A stretch of 47,402 bases of DNA from an uncultured Burkholderiales bacterium. GTDB lineage: Bacteria > Pseudomonadota > Gammaproteobacteria > Burkholderiales > Eutrophovitaceae. The stretch lies in contig CATOSA010000029.1 of NCBI GenBank assembly GCA_951812315.1, forward strand, positions 1 through 47,402. The letters are read 5' to 3'. A model generated the notes under the pieces. That model saw only the letters and a list, made by a program, of their open reading frames with translations, ran no database searches and was not told the DNA's origin. Both the position numbers and the translations under genes were made by a program. Below, piece after piece: positions 1-7,484 of this stretch. Positions within the stretch are counted from its first letter, which is position 1. Each line of letters begins with the position of its first letter.

Positions 1-260
1 GTGGGCTCAGTACATGGGCAGGAGCGCTTGGCGAAGACCAGACAGATCCACGTCGAAGTGATTTCTCAGAGAAGCTTCGACGATACCGTCAACCATCTGA
101 AGTGGAGGTTTGGCGATCACGGTATGGTCGTTTCCTGGGCATCGGATTTCGCGAGAATCGTGGACAACGGCCGGAATAAGGTGGGTAACGCGGTCGTCTT
201 TGAGCTTATGCGGCCAGGATGGCTGAGCACGATTTACGATAGCGAGCCGCGTGCCGCACG
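1..260 (+). pseudogene. DUF302-like protein fragment, cut off by an IS remnant
   Basis: An open frame runs from the first base of the window, so the true start may lie to the left. It reads about 86 residues, including SQRSFDDTVNHLKW and VVFELMRPGWLSTIYDSEP. This resembles the small alpha/beta DUF302 fold, in which an F/Y-D-E/D-T-V helix is followed by a 'v.vF..P' strand; the family has no settled function. The frame then enters a 76-bp copy of an IS end at 261, which supplies the last codons (EVDPETWTPA) and the stop at 292-294. The native C-terminus is therefore missing. The DUF302 assignment is by eye and moderate; the truncation is clearer. Confidence 0.5.
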
Positions 261-336
261 AGAAGTGGACCCCGAAACTTGGACACCCGCTTAAGTGAAA
301 TCTCCATGGGGTTCAGGCCGCGCTCTTCAACGCCGT
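261..336 (-). mobile_element. Solo right-end remnant of the IS3-family element
   Basis: These 76 bases match the reverse complement of the right end of the complete element at 11773-13047 with only two mismatches (positions 285 and 311). They start at the same outer edge, AGAAGTGGACCCC, and run into the last codons of the transposase. At 337 the match stops and aminotransferase coding sequence begins. The rest of the element is absent, so this is the scar of an IS-associated deletion. It truncates the genes on both sides. Confidence 0.85.
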
Positions 337-1520
337 CTCATGGCGGACAATGCATCGCGTGAATCATTGATCGGTGCATCTGTCAGGTGCAAATTGGTCA
401 GGGAGCCTTGACCGATCGCCTGTCCAGATATGGCGGACTGGCTGAACGCCTTGTTGAACCCGTCGCGAAGGCGTTGCCCGAGCACGTTGATACGCTCGAC
501 TTCGGAGGCGCCGTAAGCCTGTATTGAAGCGCCGCCAGCCGCCATCGTGAGAGCGTTGCCGCTAAAGGTACTGGCGTGCATCACCGGACGTTTTCGCTCG
601 GGACTGAAGTGTTGCATCAGCGCACGTTTACCACCGACACCGCCGACTGGCAGCCCCCCGCCGATAATCTTGCCCATGCAGGTGAGTTCCGGAATGATGG
701 CGTGCACAGACTGAATGCCGCCACTGCCCAGGCGAAGCGAAATTACCTCATCGAAGATCAGAACGATTCCATGCCGTTCTGTCACATGGCGTAAAGCCTG
801 CAAAAACAATTTGCTCGCCGGCACCATGCCCATCGATCCGAGAATCGGTTCCACGATCACTGCAGCCAGCTCGCCCGCGTGCGCGTCAATGAGTGCTTCG
901 GCGCGCCCGGGGTCGTTGTACGGACAGACAACCGTGTCGTTCAGCACACTGCCGGGGAAACTGTCGTCAACCGGAACTGATACAGGCGCATCAAGCGAGC
1001 CGCACTCATCGGGAAACGGCACCAGTGAAACTTCTGCCAGTTCGTAGCTGCCGTGGTAGCCGCCTTCCATTTTCATGATCTTCTGGCGCCCGGTTGCAGC
1101 CCGTGCGCAGCGAATCGCCATCAGCGTACCTTCGGTACCCGAACTCGTGAACCTGAGCTGTTCGATCGAAGGCACCCGATCAACCAGCATTTCCGCAAGT
1201 TCGATCTGATTGACGTTGGCCGCGGCATAGGCGGAACCTTTGGCTGACTGTTCCTGCACCGCGCGCACGACATCGGGGTGCGCATGACCATGAATCAACG
1301 ACGTAAAATTGTTCATGAAGTCGAGCAACACGTTGCCGTCCACATCAGTCAGGCGGCAGCCCTATGCACTGCCCATCACCGGAGGATACGGGCCATAGTG
1401 AGCACTCGCTCTGGTGTCGCCGCCGGGAAAAACATGGCGTGCTCGCTGCGCCAGCACGCGCGAACCACGGCTGAATCGGAAGTACTCCTCCAGGAGCAGA
1501 TGTGCCGTTTCTGTAGTCAT
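337..1520 (-). pseudogene. Class III PLP aminotransferase (glutamate-1-semialdehyde aminomutase-like), inactivated
   Basis: The minus-strand protein shows the class III aminotransferase pattern: DVDGNVLLDFMNNFTSLIHG near the N-terminus, SSGTEGTLMAIRCAR (PLP phosphate contact), DEVISLR, and GKIIGGGLPVGG with the PLP lysine. Family members transfer or shift amino groups; the substrate here is unknown. The natural start is ATG at 1520, 21 bp after the stop of the upstream cupin gene, so the two look co-transcribed. Two lesions are visible. Codon 53 is TAG (1362-1364), between PPVMGSA and GCRLTDVDGN. The 3' end stops at the IS scar, losing roughly the last 50-60 residues; the frame ends with three arginines and a stop at 327. 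An in-frame ATG at 1343 could only give a protein lacking the N-terminal arm. Confidence 0.85.
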
Positions 1521-1541
1521 GTTTCCACCTTTCCGGTGTCC

Positions 1542-2030
1542 TCAGGCTGCTGCGGCCTCACTCGCGCTGTGGGGCGCCCCGTAAGTTTTGCCTGAATTCC
1601 ATGCATCGACGTATTGCTCGATGGACAGTGTCCAACTGTTCTTCATACCGTCGTCGAAGTACTCGAAGAGAATGCCGTCGGGCGTAGTCATCGACAGCAT
1701 TATCGTTCCACCGTCATCGCCACCATATTCGTCGTGCGGGAGCGCGTAATCACCTTTCTTGCGATGAATTGATCTGGTCCTTCCGTCCGGCAACATTTCG
1801 GTCAGAAATTGCTCGCCCTCCAGGACAAGGGTGACCGTTGATGCGACATGCCGATGCCGCCGGCAGTGACCGCCTTTTCCATATCGCAGCAACATGTCCA
1901 GGCGGCCTGATTCCAGATCATAGCCAAGCAGGTTGTACTCGAAATCGACCCTGAATTCCTTGCAGTCCGGGTCGGTGACACGCCTCCATTCAACAGAATC
2001 GAGATCGAAGCTTTTGGAGATGATTGGCAT
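1542..2030 (-). CDS. Cupin-domain protein (acetylacetone dioxygenase / ChrR-like)
   Basis: A 162-residue protein with one cupin barrel. The first metal motif is visible as GGHCRRHRHVASTVTLVLEGE (G-x-H-x-H with the downstream Glu). The second half, KKGDYALPHDEYGGDDGG, supplies the other ligand region. Single-domain cupins of this kind often bind Fe or Zn and act as dioxygenases or small-molecule sensors; nothing fixes the substrate. The ATG at 2030 is preceded by AAGGA about 8 bases upstream. The gene sits directly upstream of the broken aminotransferase on the same strand. The C-terminus is a short Ala-rich tail. The fold is fairly sure, the function unknown. Confidence 0.75.
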   Translation of the reverse strand: MPIISKSFDLDSVEWRRVTDPDCKEFRVDFEYNLLGYDLESGRLDMLLRYGKGGHCRRHRHVASTVTLVLEGEQFLTEMLPDGRTRSIHRKKGDYALPHDEYGGDDGGTIMLSMTTPDGILFEYFDDGMKNSWTLSIEQYVDAWNSGKTYGAPHSASEAAAA

Positions 2031-2157
2031 TGCATATCCTTGAATTGGTCGGGTTAGCCGGCGGTTTTTCGCCTCTATACATACTTGGTCAAAAGAGTAG
2101 CACGGGCGCCGGCAATTTACAGACTGCTAGCCGTGTTCATGATCTATGAATCGGGTG

Positions 2158-2426
2158 CTATTTCCGCAATAACAAGGCGGACGTGGCCGGGAAGTCGTCG
2201 GGAAAGGCGGCATGGCCTTTCCGGTTGCTTCTCATTCGGTGCGGCGCTGAAGTGTCACGATGAGTCCAGCGCAGGAAATGCTACCGACCGGATCGTTTTG
2301 TTTGGGTCCGGCGTGACCGAGTGTGGTGAGAAAGGCTCGGCCGTTCCCGTATTCGAACGTCATAAGAGCCGGCTCGTTTGCGCCGGGTCCCCTGGTTGTG
2401 GCGCGATCGATAACAAAAAAGATCGC
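2158..2426 (-). pseudogene. ThuA-domain protein, C-terminal remnant
   Basis: The 396-bp space between the cupin gene and the sulfatase stop is not empty. On the minus strand one frame reads EPALMTFEYGNGRAFLTTLG, then H, followed by IVTLQRRTE, a TGA, and ATGKAMPPFPDDFPATSALL. This is the characteristic end of ThuA-like (trehalose-utilisation A) proteins: YGkGRvf..lGH, then RG.eWaAtGkV....P.DFP. The TGA lies where the family has Trp. No N-terminal part exists because the sulfatase gene begins immediately upstream, so only about 85 codons survive. It is read as a decayed gene fragment. The family match is from memory of the consensus. Confidence 0.65.
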
Positions 2427-4103
2427 CTACTTTGCCGGCTTGGCGGACATGAAATGCTCGACCATGCGCCTTGTTTCGGGCCGGAGGTTCTCAATGCCTT
2501 CGTACGGAACGGCGTGAACGGGTTCGCGATCGCCGTATTTTTTCCTGGTCGACAGGTGCCGCTTGATCATGCTTGCGAACTGTCCGCCGCCCCATGCACC
2601 AAGTTTGATTGACTCCTTCGGACGTTCTTCGCGAGGATCGCGGTACAGATCAAAAAACTTGGCGCTCAGTACCGGATTTTGTCCCGCTGGTGCAACGTGC
2701 ATCTTGAACTTGTTTTTGATGACTGCCCTGAGTTCAGTTCCTTCGTAGACGTACACATAGTCGCGCCGCCCGTGCGTTTCGCCCAGAAGTAAAACGCCCG
2801 TTTGATCGACGCCGTCGATAACCCGATCGGTCGGAACACCATCCATTGCATTGCCCATGCGGGCAAAAGACGTAAACAGGTCGGAGACGTGGACGATGTC
2901 CTCCGCGTAGCTGCCCGGCTCGATGACGCCGGTCCAGCGAACAAACGCATTGACGCGAACGCCGCCCTCGAGATGTTGCCCCTTTCCGCCTCGATAGATT
3001 CGATCGCTTGCGCCGGTCAAACCCATGTACTCGACCATGGTGCCGTTATCGCCCATCGCCATGATGCTGGTGTTCTCGCCAATGCCGAGACGGTCCACTT
3101 CATCGACTATCTGGCCGATCCACTCATCGACTTCAACAATACTCTCGACGAAACTGCCGCCGTTGAGTGTCCTGAATCTATCGCGATCTGACCTCGTAAA
3201 AGTGACCGGAAACAAAGGCCAGTAATTGAGAAAAAAGGGCTTGTCCTGCTTTGCCAGTGTTCTGACTTGCTCAAGCGCACTTTTCTGGTAGCGCTCGTTC
3301 ATTTCTCGATACTTCTTCTGCGTCCAGACCTCACTGGCCTTCATGTCGACTTCGTAGAGTTTTCCGTTGCGTAGCTCAACACCGACAACCATATGGCTCG
3401 CGTTGGGTACGAATTGCCTGTCCAGAGTGAACGTCTGCGGTGCCGGGCCATCGACGCCCAGACTGCGGGTTATATCCGATCTTTCTGCATCGCCATTCAT
3501 CAGCGCCAGTTGGGCCTGCTGGTGAATGGGAAATTCGGCGTGTTCAAATCCCTGCTTGTTGGCAAAGGCCTGTTCGATGTTGCCCAGGTGCCATTTGCCC
3601 ACGTGGGATGTGGCGTAGCCAGCATCTCTGAGGACTTCCGCAATGGTGACTTCTTCAGAGGGCAGTCCGTCGCCAGCCAGTGTCGCCTTCGCTTCGACCA
3701 CGCCGGTTCGCACCGGGTGGCGGCCAGTCATCATTGCTACGCGAGTAGGCGTGCAAGATGGCTCGGTGTACATCCGTTGCAGGCTCAATCCCGTTCGGGC
3801 CAATTCATTCAGATTGGGCGTTTTGTAGCCGCGGATTACGTCCAGGCCGGGCATGCCCAGTTCCCCGAAGCCGGCATCGTCCAGGAGAATGTAAATGATG
3901 TTTGGCGGCTTGCCGTCATTTTTCGCGCGGATCTGTTTTAGCTTGGCATCGATTCGCCTGTCGTCAGATTTCCACTTCTTGCCGTTCTGCGCCTCGATAA
4001 CGTTGTACTCGGCATCATGAATAATGCCTTTCCCGTATGCGTTCATGATGGGAAGGGCGGCGACCGTGACAGCTATCAATAGCCGGAGGCCATGGATCAT
4101 CAT
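2427..4103 (-). CDS. Exported arylsulfatase-type sulfatase
   Basis: A 558-residue type I sulfatase. The CxPxR sulfatase motif is present as CTPTR (residues 117-121); Cys117 is the residue normally converted to formylglycine. The N-terminal metal-binding strand reads IIYILLDDAGFGELG (Asp75/Asp76), followed by TGRHPVRTG and later SIMAMGDNGTMVEY and GGKGQHLEGGVRV. Residues 1-24 form a Sec signal peptide, so it acts in the periplasm or outside, releasing sulfate from an unknown ester. The start at 4103 was chosen because AAGGAG lies about 7 bases upstream and the signal peptide follows; the longer upstream frame has no such support. It lies between a Rieske fragment and a ThuA fragment, both on the same strand. 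No anaerobic sulfatase-maturase is seen nearby. Confidence 0.9.
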   Translation of the reverse strand: MMIHGLRLLIAVTVAALPIMNAYGKGIIHDAEYNVIEAQNGKKWKSDDRRIDAKLKQIRAKNDGKPPNIIYILLDDAGFGELGMPGLDVIRGYKTPNLNELARTGLSLQRMYTEPSCTPTRVAMMTGRHPVRTGVVEAKATLAGDGLPSEEVTIAEVLRDAGYATSHVGKWHLGNIEQAFANKQGFEHAEFPIHQQAQLALMNGDAERSDITRSLGVDGPAPQTFTLDRQFVPNASHMVVGVELRNGKLYEVDMKASEVWTQKKYREMNERYQKSALEQVRTLAKQDKPFFLNYWPLFPVTFTRSDRDRFRTLNGGSFVESIVEVDEWIGQIVDEVDRLGIGENTSIMAMGDNGTMVEYMGLTGASDRIYRGGKGQHLEGGVRVNAFVRWTGVIEPGSYAEDIVHVSDLFTSFARMGNAMDGVPTDRVIDGVDQTGVLLLGETHGRRDYVYVYEGTELRAVIKNKFKMHVAPAGQNPVLSAKFFDLYRDPREERPKESIKLGAWGGGQFASMIKRHLSTRKKYGDREPVHAVPYEGIENLRPETRRMVEHFMSAKPAK

Positions 4104-4191
4104 TCTTTTTGCTCCTTCGATTCGTCTTGTTTGTTTCGGCGATTTGCCTCCGGCCTGATTGTTTTCCGACACCACGCCTGATGCGGATCGC

Positions 4192-4431
4192 TCACAATGT
4201 AGCGCTGACCGTGTCTCGCCTGAGAAACGAACCCGGCGCGGCCAGTTCCGAAGAATGCGCAATTGGCCGGGGAATCGTTTTTAGTATCTTGTCGCACTCA
4301 CCTTCAAATCGCGCCGGATCAAAGTAATACCTGACTGGATTCGTGGCGACAGACTTGTCCAGAAAAGCTGACTGCTTCTCCTGAAGTCCAACTAGCTCCT
4401 GCAACAGCTTGATTTCGGTATTTCGATCCAT
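4192..4431 (-). pseudogene. Rieske-type ring-hydroxylating oxygenase alpha subunit, N-terminal fragment
   Basis: About 79 codons from an ATG at 4431 read RYYFDPARFEGECDKILKTI followed by PRPIAHSSELAAPGSFLRRD. This matches the segment just before the Rieske centre in aromatic-ring-hydroxylating dioxygenases (Y.dP..f..E...if...p....hsSELp.pG.f). The frame then stops at 4192, before the CxH...CxxH iron-sulfur motif, and the sulfatase gene starts 88 bases later. No frame change recovers the Rieske domain in that short space. It is a remnant with no expected activity. No strong ribosome-binding site is visible. Confidence 0.6.
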
Positions 4432-4489
4432 GGCACGGTAAACAATACAACAATTGGGAGTTAGGGTTATCGCTGGCTCTACCAGACTG

Positions 4490-5140
4490 CTAGCGGGGCG
4501 TACCGAAGACGTGTGGTCCTTTGTCAACGATCGCTGTACGTGCGCGTTGGTCAATCTGTTCGAGCGAAGGATCTTCGCTACGCACCCAGGTCAGCATCGA
4601 CTCGAGTTCTTCGTCGTTAACGAGCGGTCGCCATTCCAGCTCAACCGCATCGGCGTGGCAGCGACCGAAACAACGCTTACTGTCACGCATGGCCCATCGC
4701 GTGCCGGAACCGCTCAGAAGCAGGTACATCACTTTCGCCTCGCCAGGTTCGATTCCCTCGGTCAGCACTGCTTCGTAAAACATGCGTTGCGCCGCCTGCC
4801 ATGTGCGCTGCTTGTTGCGCACCGCGACTTCGTAGCTGACTGCGCTCTTGACAAACGAGCTATCCAAAGGCTGACCGACCAACTGCACGAAAATGGTCGG
4901 CACAGCCCGCCCGTCGACTACAGAGCCCGGTGGACTGATCCATTCTGTACCGTTGGCTTGTCGAAAAACCAACTCGTGGTTCAGCCTGAACGACGGAATA
5001 AAAGGATCATCACCTGTTTTCTCGAGCACCACGTTTCCCGAGAAAGCCGCATCGCCGGTCTCTTGAGCCAAAGCAAGGCCAAACAACGTATACACGTTGG
5101 CGAGCAGTGCAACAGCAACCGCGCGGGCTACGGGAATCAC
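4490..5140 (-). CDS. DUF1353-like secreted protein
   Basis: A 216-residue protein with an N-terminal signal peptide (ALLANVYTLFGLALAQ, cleavage probably near residue 25). The body resembles DUF1353: FSGNVVLE, then the 'P.G.vvDG..vPtiF..l.G.P.d..fv.sAv.yEv' block, and RTWQAAQRMFYEAVLTEGIE with GTRWAM. DUF1353 proteins are small and uncharacterised, and common in phages and proteobacteria. The usual VP-G-tDgaS motif is altered to PPGSVVDGRAVP, and the normal HD pair is replaced by YE. The start codon is GTG at 5140. It stands alone, with the Rieske fragment 58 bp downstream. The function is unknown. Confidence 0.6.
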   Translation of the reverse strand: MIPVARAVAVALLANVYTLFGLALAQETGDAAFSGNVVLEKTGDDPFIPSFRLNHELVFRQANGTEWISPPGSVVDGRAVPTIFVQLVGQPLDSSFVKSAVSYEVAVRNKQRTWQAAQRMFYEAVLTEGIEPGEAKVMYLLLSGSGTRWAMRDSKRCFGRCHADAVELEWRPLVNDEELESMLTWVRSEDPSLEQIDQRARTAIVDKGPHVFGTPR

Positions 5141-5354
5141 GTTTGATCCCGGCGTTGAGGGGTAGAACCAGTTGATAAACTCAAAACGACCATTCGGAGA
5201 AGATGCCTCGACTAAAACCTGGCGCCATCGACGTGCTCCATTGTCGTCAAACTCTGGGAACTACAAAACCCGACTGTATGCGAAAAACACTGCAAACACC
5301 CGGAATGCGGTGGGATGTCTTGAAAATTTCCTTGGCCTTCCAGATATGACACCA

Positions 5355-5379
5355 TTGCACCTTACTAATATTTTATAAT
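5355..5379 (+). promoter_or_regulatory. Possible promoter for ppiC
   Basis: A perfect TATAAT (5374-5379) in an AT-rich stretch lies 86 bp before the ppiC start. TTGCAC (5355-5360) precedes it, but the 13-bp spacing is too short for a standard sigma-70 promoter. Only the -10 element is convincing. Confidence 0.3.
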
Positions 5380-5464
5380 CCGTCGCCCGTTGTGGTGGCA
5401 TCGAGTCTTGCTCGTTCGGCCATCATCCACAATAGCGGCTTCAGTCTTTACAAAGGACATACAA

Positions 5465-5746
5465 ATGCCAACGGCAAGCGCCCGCCACATCCTCGTCGAC
5501 AGCGAAGACAAATGTAACGACCTTAAACAACAGATCACCGACGGCGCGAATTTCGCCGACGTTGCCCGTGAGCACTCGAGCTGTCCGTCCAGTGCCAAGG
5601 GCGGCGACCTTGGTTCGTTCGGCCCCGGCATGATGGTTCCGGAATTTGACAAGGTCGTGTTCAGCGGCGAGATCGGCCAGGTCTACGGACCGGTGCAGAC
5701 CCAGTTTGGTTACCATCTTGTGGAGATCACAAGTCGCGAGGGCTGA
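5465..5746 (+). CDS. ppiC: Parvulin-type peptidyl-prolyl cis-trans isomerase PpiC
   Basis: A 93-residue stand-alone parvulin, the same length as E. coli PpiC. It catalyses cis-trans isomerisation of X-Pro bonds and helps protein folding, presumably in the cytoplasm because there is no signal peptide. Visible landmarks are ARHILVDSEDKCNDL (catalytic His in the first strand), FADVAREHSSCPSSAKGGDLG, FGPGMMVPEFD, and the closing FGYHLVEITSREG. The ATG at 5465 follows AAGGAC at a normal distance. It is transcribed alone, with a promoter-like TATAAT upstream. Confidence 0.93.
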   Translation: MPTASARHILVDSEDKCNDLKQQITDGANFADVAREHSSCPSSAKGGDLGSFGPGMMVPEFDKVVFSGEIGQVYGPVQTQFGYHLVEITSREG

Positions 5747-6167
5747 ACGCAAAAGCCCTCCTCGGAAAGCGTTAACAGCCCATGAGCACTTCAGCCGCTA
5801 GGTAAACGCAGCTAAAGGGGGCTGTTTGCTTTTCCAGAGTTGCCGGCCACAACGCATTGAAGTTGCGTTGGGAAGCCACGATCGCAGATTGAGGCCGATC
5901 GCGACCTGTTCCCTCAATAGAAAGAAAAGCGGGTCAGCGCATCCATCGTTTTCCTTTTTCCTCGACAGCGCTCTCGCCTTTCGCGTAGTCAACCATACCG
6001 CGTCGCGCTTTCTTCAGTTTCCCCCAGGATGTCTTATGTTGTCGACGAGCCCGTAAAGCAATTAGGTAATCACGGTAAACTACTCGCACGCGATACCAAA
6101 GCGTACGTGGTCTGCTCGTTCCGTCTTCTTCGATCTTGAATTTTTCCTCGATGTTGTTTGAATTGAC
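5747..6167. other. Intergenic stretch after ppiC
   Basis: There is no confident gene in these 421 bp. An 8-bp inverted repeat (AACAGCCC at 5774-5781 with its complement at 5818-5825) followed by a few T residues could end the ppiC transcript, but its 36-base loop is long. A weak minus-strand reading frame (5934-6176) is listed separately. Confidence 0.4.
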
Positions 6168-6176
6168 ATGACACAT
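5934..6176 (-). CDS. Doubtful small basic protein
   Basis: A frame of about 80 codons reads, in part, KFKIEEDGTSRPRTLWYRVR and GKLKKARRGMVDYAKGE. It is Lys/Arg-rich, soluble and has no recognisable family. The amino-acid pattern looks protein-like. However, there is no clear ribosome-binding site, and its start overlaps the start of the divergent VC0807-family gene by 9 bases, which argues against it. It is listed as a low-confidence hypothetical. Confidence 0.2.
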   Translation of the reverse strand: MCHVNSNNIEEKFKIEEDGTSRPRTLWYRVRVVYRDYLIALRARRQHKTSWGKLKKARRGMVDYAKGESAVEEKGKRWMR

Positions 6177-6866
6177 AAACCCCGGCCGCTGATCGATTTG
6201 TTGGTCAGCATTGTTCTGCCATCGATCATCCTGATGAAATTTAGCGGCGAGGAACACCTTGGTGTTGTCGGTGGGCTGGTGTTTGCGCTCGCATTTCCGA
6301 TCGGTTGGGGCCTATACGAACTGATACGATTCCGCGTCAAGAACTACATTGCAGTGCTGGGCTTGATCAGCGTGCTACTGACTGGCGGCATCGGCCTCTT
6401 GCAACTCGAAACCGGATGGCTTGCAATCAAGGAAGCGGCGATCCCGGCGATACTGGGAGTGGTAGTCATTATCTCGGCACAGATTGGCAAGCCGTTGATC
6501 AAGGTACTGCTGTACAGCCCGAGGGTGATGAACACCGAGAAGATTAACCGGATCTTGCAGGAACGCGGCAACGAAGACATTTTTCTGGGCAGTCTGAGTA
6601 AGGCGACCTATTTGTTGGGCGGAACTTTCTTTTTCTCGGCGGTAATGAATTACCTTCTGGCAACCTGGATTGTCACCAGCCCAACAGGTAGTGCAGCCTT
6701 CAACGAGGAACTGGGGCGCATGACACTGCTCAGCTACCCGGTGATTGCGATTCCATCCATGGTGATGATGCTCACCATTTTTTATTTTCTATGGCGACGC
6801 ATCCATCGTCTTACCGGATTACAACTGGAAGAAGTGCTGATCGCTACCGGGGCGGACAAGACATGA
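6168..6866 (+). CDS. VC0807-family integral membrane protein
   Basis: A 232-residue polytopic membrane protein. The opening matches the VC0807 family closely: KPRPLIDLLVSIVLPSIILM, then SGEEHLG, the FALAFPIGWGLYELIRFR segment, and GLISVLLTGGIGLLQL with WLAIKEAAIPA. Five to six transmembrane helices are visible, followed by a basic, charged C-terminus. Homologues occur in many gammaproteobacteria, and no biochemical role has been assigned. The ATG at 6168 has no strong ribosome-binding site. The gene appears monocistronic and converges on the lipoprotein gene at 6949. Confidence 0.8.
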   Translation: MTHKPRPLIDLLVSIVLPSIILMKFSGEEHLGVVGGLVFALAFPIGWGLYELIRFRVKNYIAVLGLISVLLTGGIGLLQLETGWLAIKEAAIPAILGVVVIISAQIGKPLIKVLLYSPRVMNTEKINRILQERGNEDIFLGSLSKATYLLGGTFFFSAVMNYLLATWIVTSPTGSAAFNEELGRMTLLSYPVIAIPSMVMMLTIFYFLWRRIHRLTGLQLEEVLIATGADKT

Positions 6867-6948
6867 CAGAGGTCCTGAAAGAGCCCTAACCCCCTAAAAT
6901 CTGATCTCTTCGGGCGTTCCACTGTTCAGAATGATTTTGCGAGAATGA

Positions 6949-7326
6949 CTATTTGTCGGCGAATACGACGACTTTGCCGATTAGTTTCTTTTCAGTGCTG
7001 TTTACACCGTAATACATATTTCCAACCGGCATGAGAACGGTGTCTGATTGAGAAGTTGTCGTCCCGACAATGACTGCGTCGCGACCAAGGGCGGCGACCT
7101 CATCGACCATTGACTGCTTTAGCTCGTCAAGACTTAGACCCCATCCTTGATCAGATACTTCTATCATCGCGATTATCGTGTAATCCCGAGCCGGCTCATC
7201 TAGTAAGACGGTAACTTGTGACGGTTCCGATGGAATTCGAGTACTTTCGTCCAACCTCATTACGTCAGATGTGGCTGCACAGCCACCTAAAGTAAATACT
7301 AGGGCAAGTAGGGGTAAGACTCTCAT
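6949..7326 (-). CDS. Small lipoprotein of unknown function
   Basis: A 125-residue protein starting at 7326, where GGAGGAG precedes the ATG at the right distance; the longer upstream frame has no such signal. The N-terminus MRVLPLLALVFTLGGC is a lipoprotein signal with Cys16 as the lipid-attachment site. The mature part contains YTIIAMIEVSDQGWGLSLDE and GRDAVIVGTTT, recalling small outer-membrane lipoproteins in which a conserved 'A...GaDAvi' block is found. The partner is unknown. It is divergent from the molybdoenzyme gene, and the shared upstream region carries a 16-bp tandem repeat. Confidence 0.75.
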   Translation of the reverse strand: MRVLPLLALVFTLGGCAATSDVMRLDESTRIPSEPSQVTVLLDEPARDYTIIAMIEVSDQGWGLSLDELKQSMVDEVAALGRDAVIVGTTTSQSDTVLMPVGNMYYGVNSTEKKLIGKVVVFADK

Positions 7327-7357
7327 GTAACTCCTCCGTTTGGGCGGCAGCGATGAC

Positions 7358-7390
7358 TCGTATAGCAAGTGACATCGTATAGCAAGTGAC
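7358..7390. repeat. 16-bp tandem repeat in a divergent promoter region
   Basis: TCGTATAGCAAGTGAC occurs at 7358-7373 and again, identically, at 7375-7390, giving a 17-bp period. It lies 32 bp upstream of the minus-strand lipoprotein start and 94 bp upstream of the molybdoenzyme start. Read on the minus strand, each copy contains a TATACGA element. It could be a duplicated promoter or a regulator-binding direct repeat. Confidence 0.7.
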
Positions 7391-7484
7391 CTCGTGGGTC
7401 ACGCCGTTGACTTTTCGTGCCAAAATCAACAATCTGATTTGAGAGTCGCGCAGCATCGATCTCTGACTTACAAGGGAGACCATC

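Noticed and set aside
2085..2612. A 175-codon plus-strand open frame across the sulfatase 3' end
   Set aside because: It overlaps the sulfatase and ThuA fragment on the other strand, is Cys/Arg/Gly-rich without a fold, and has no start signal.
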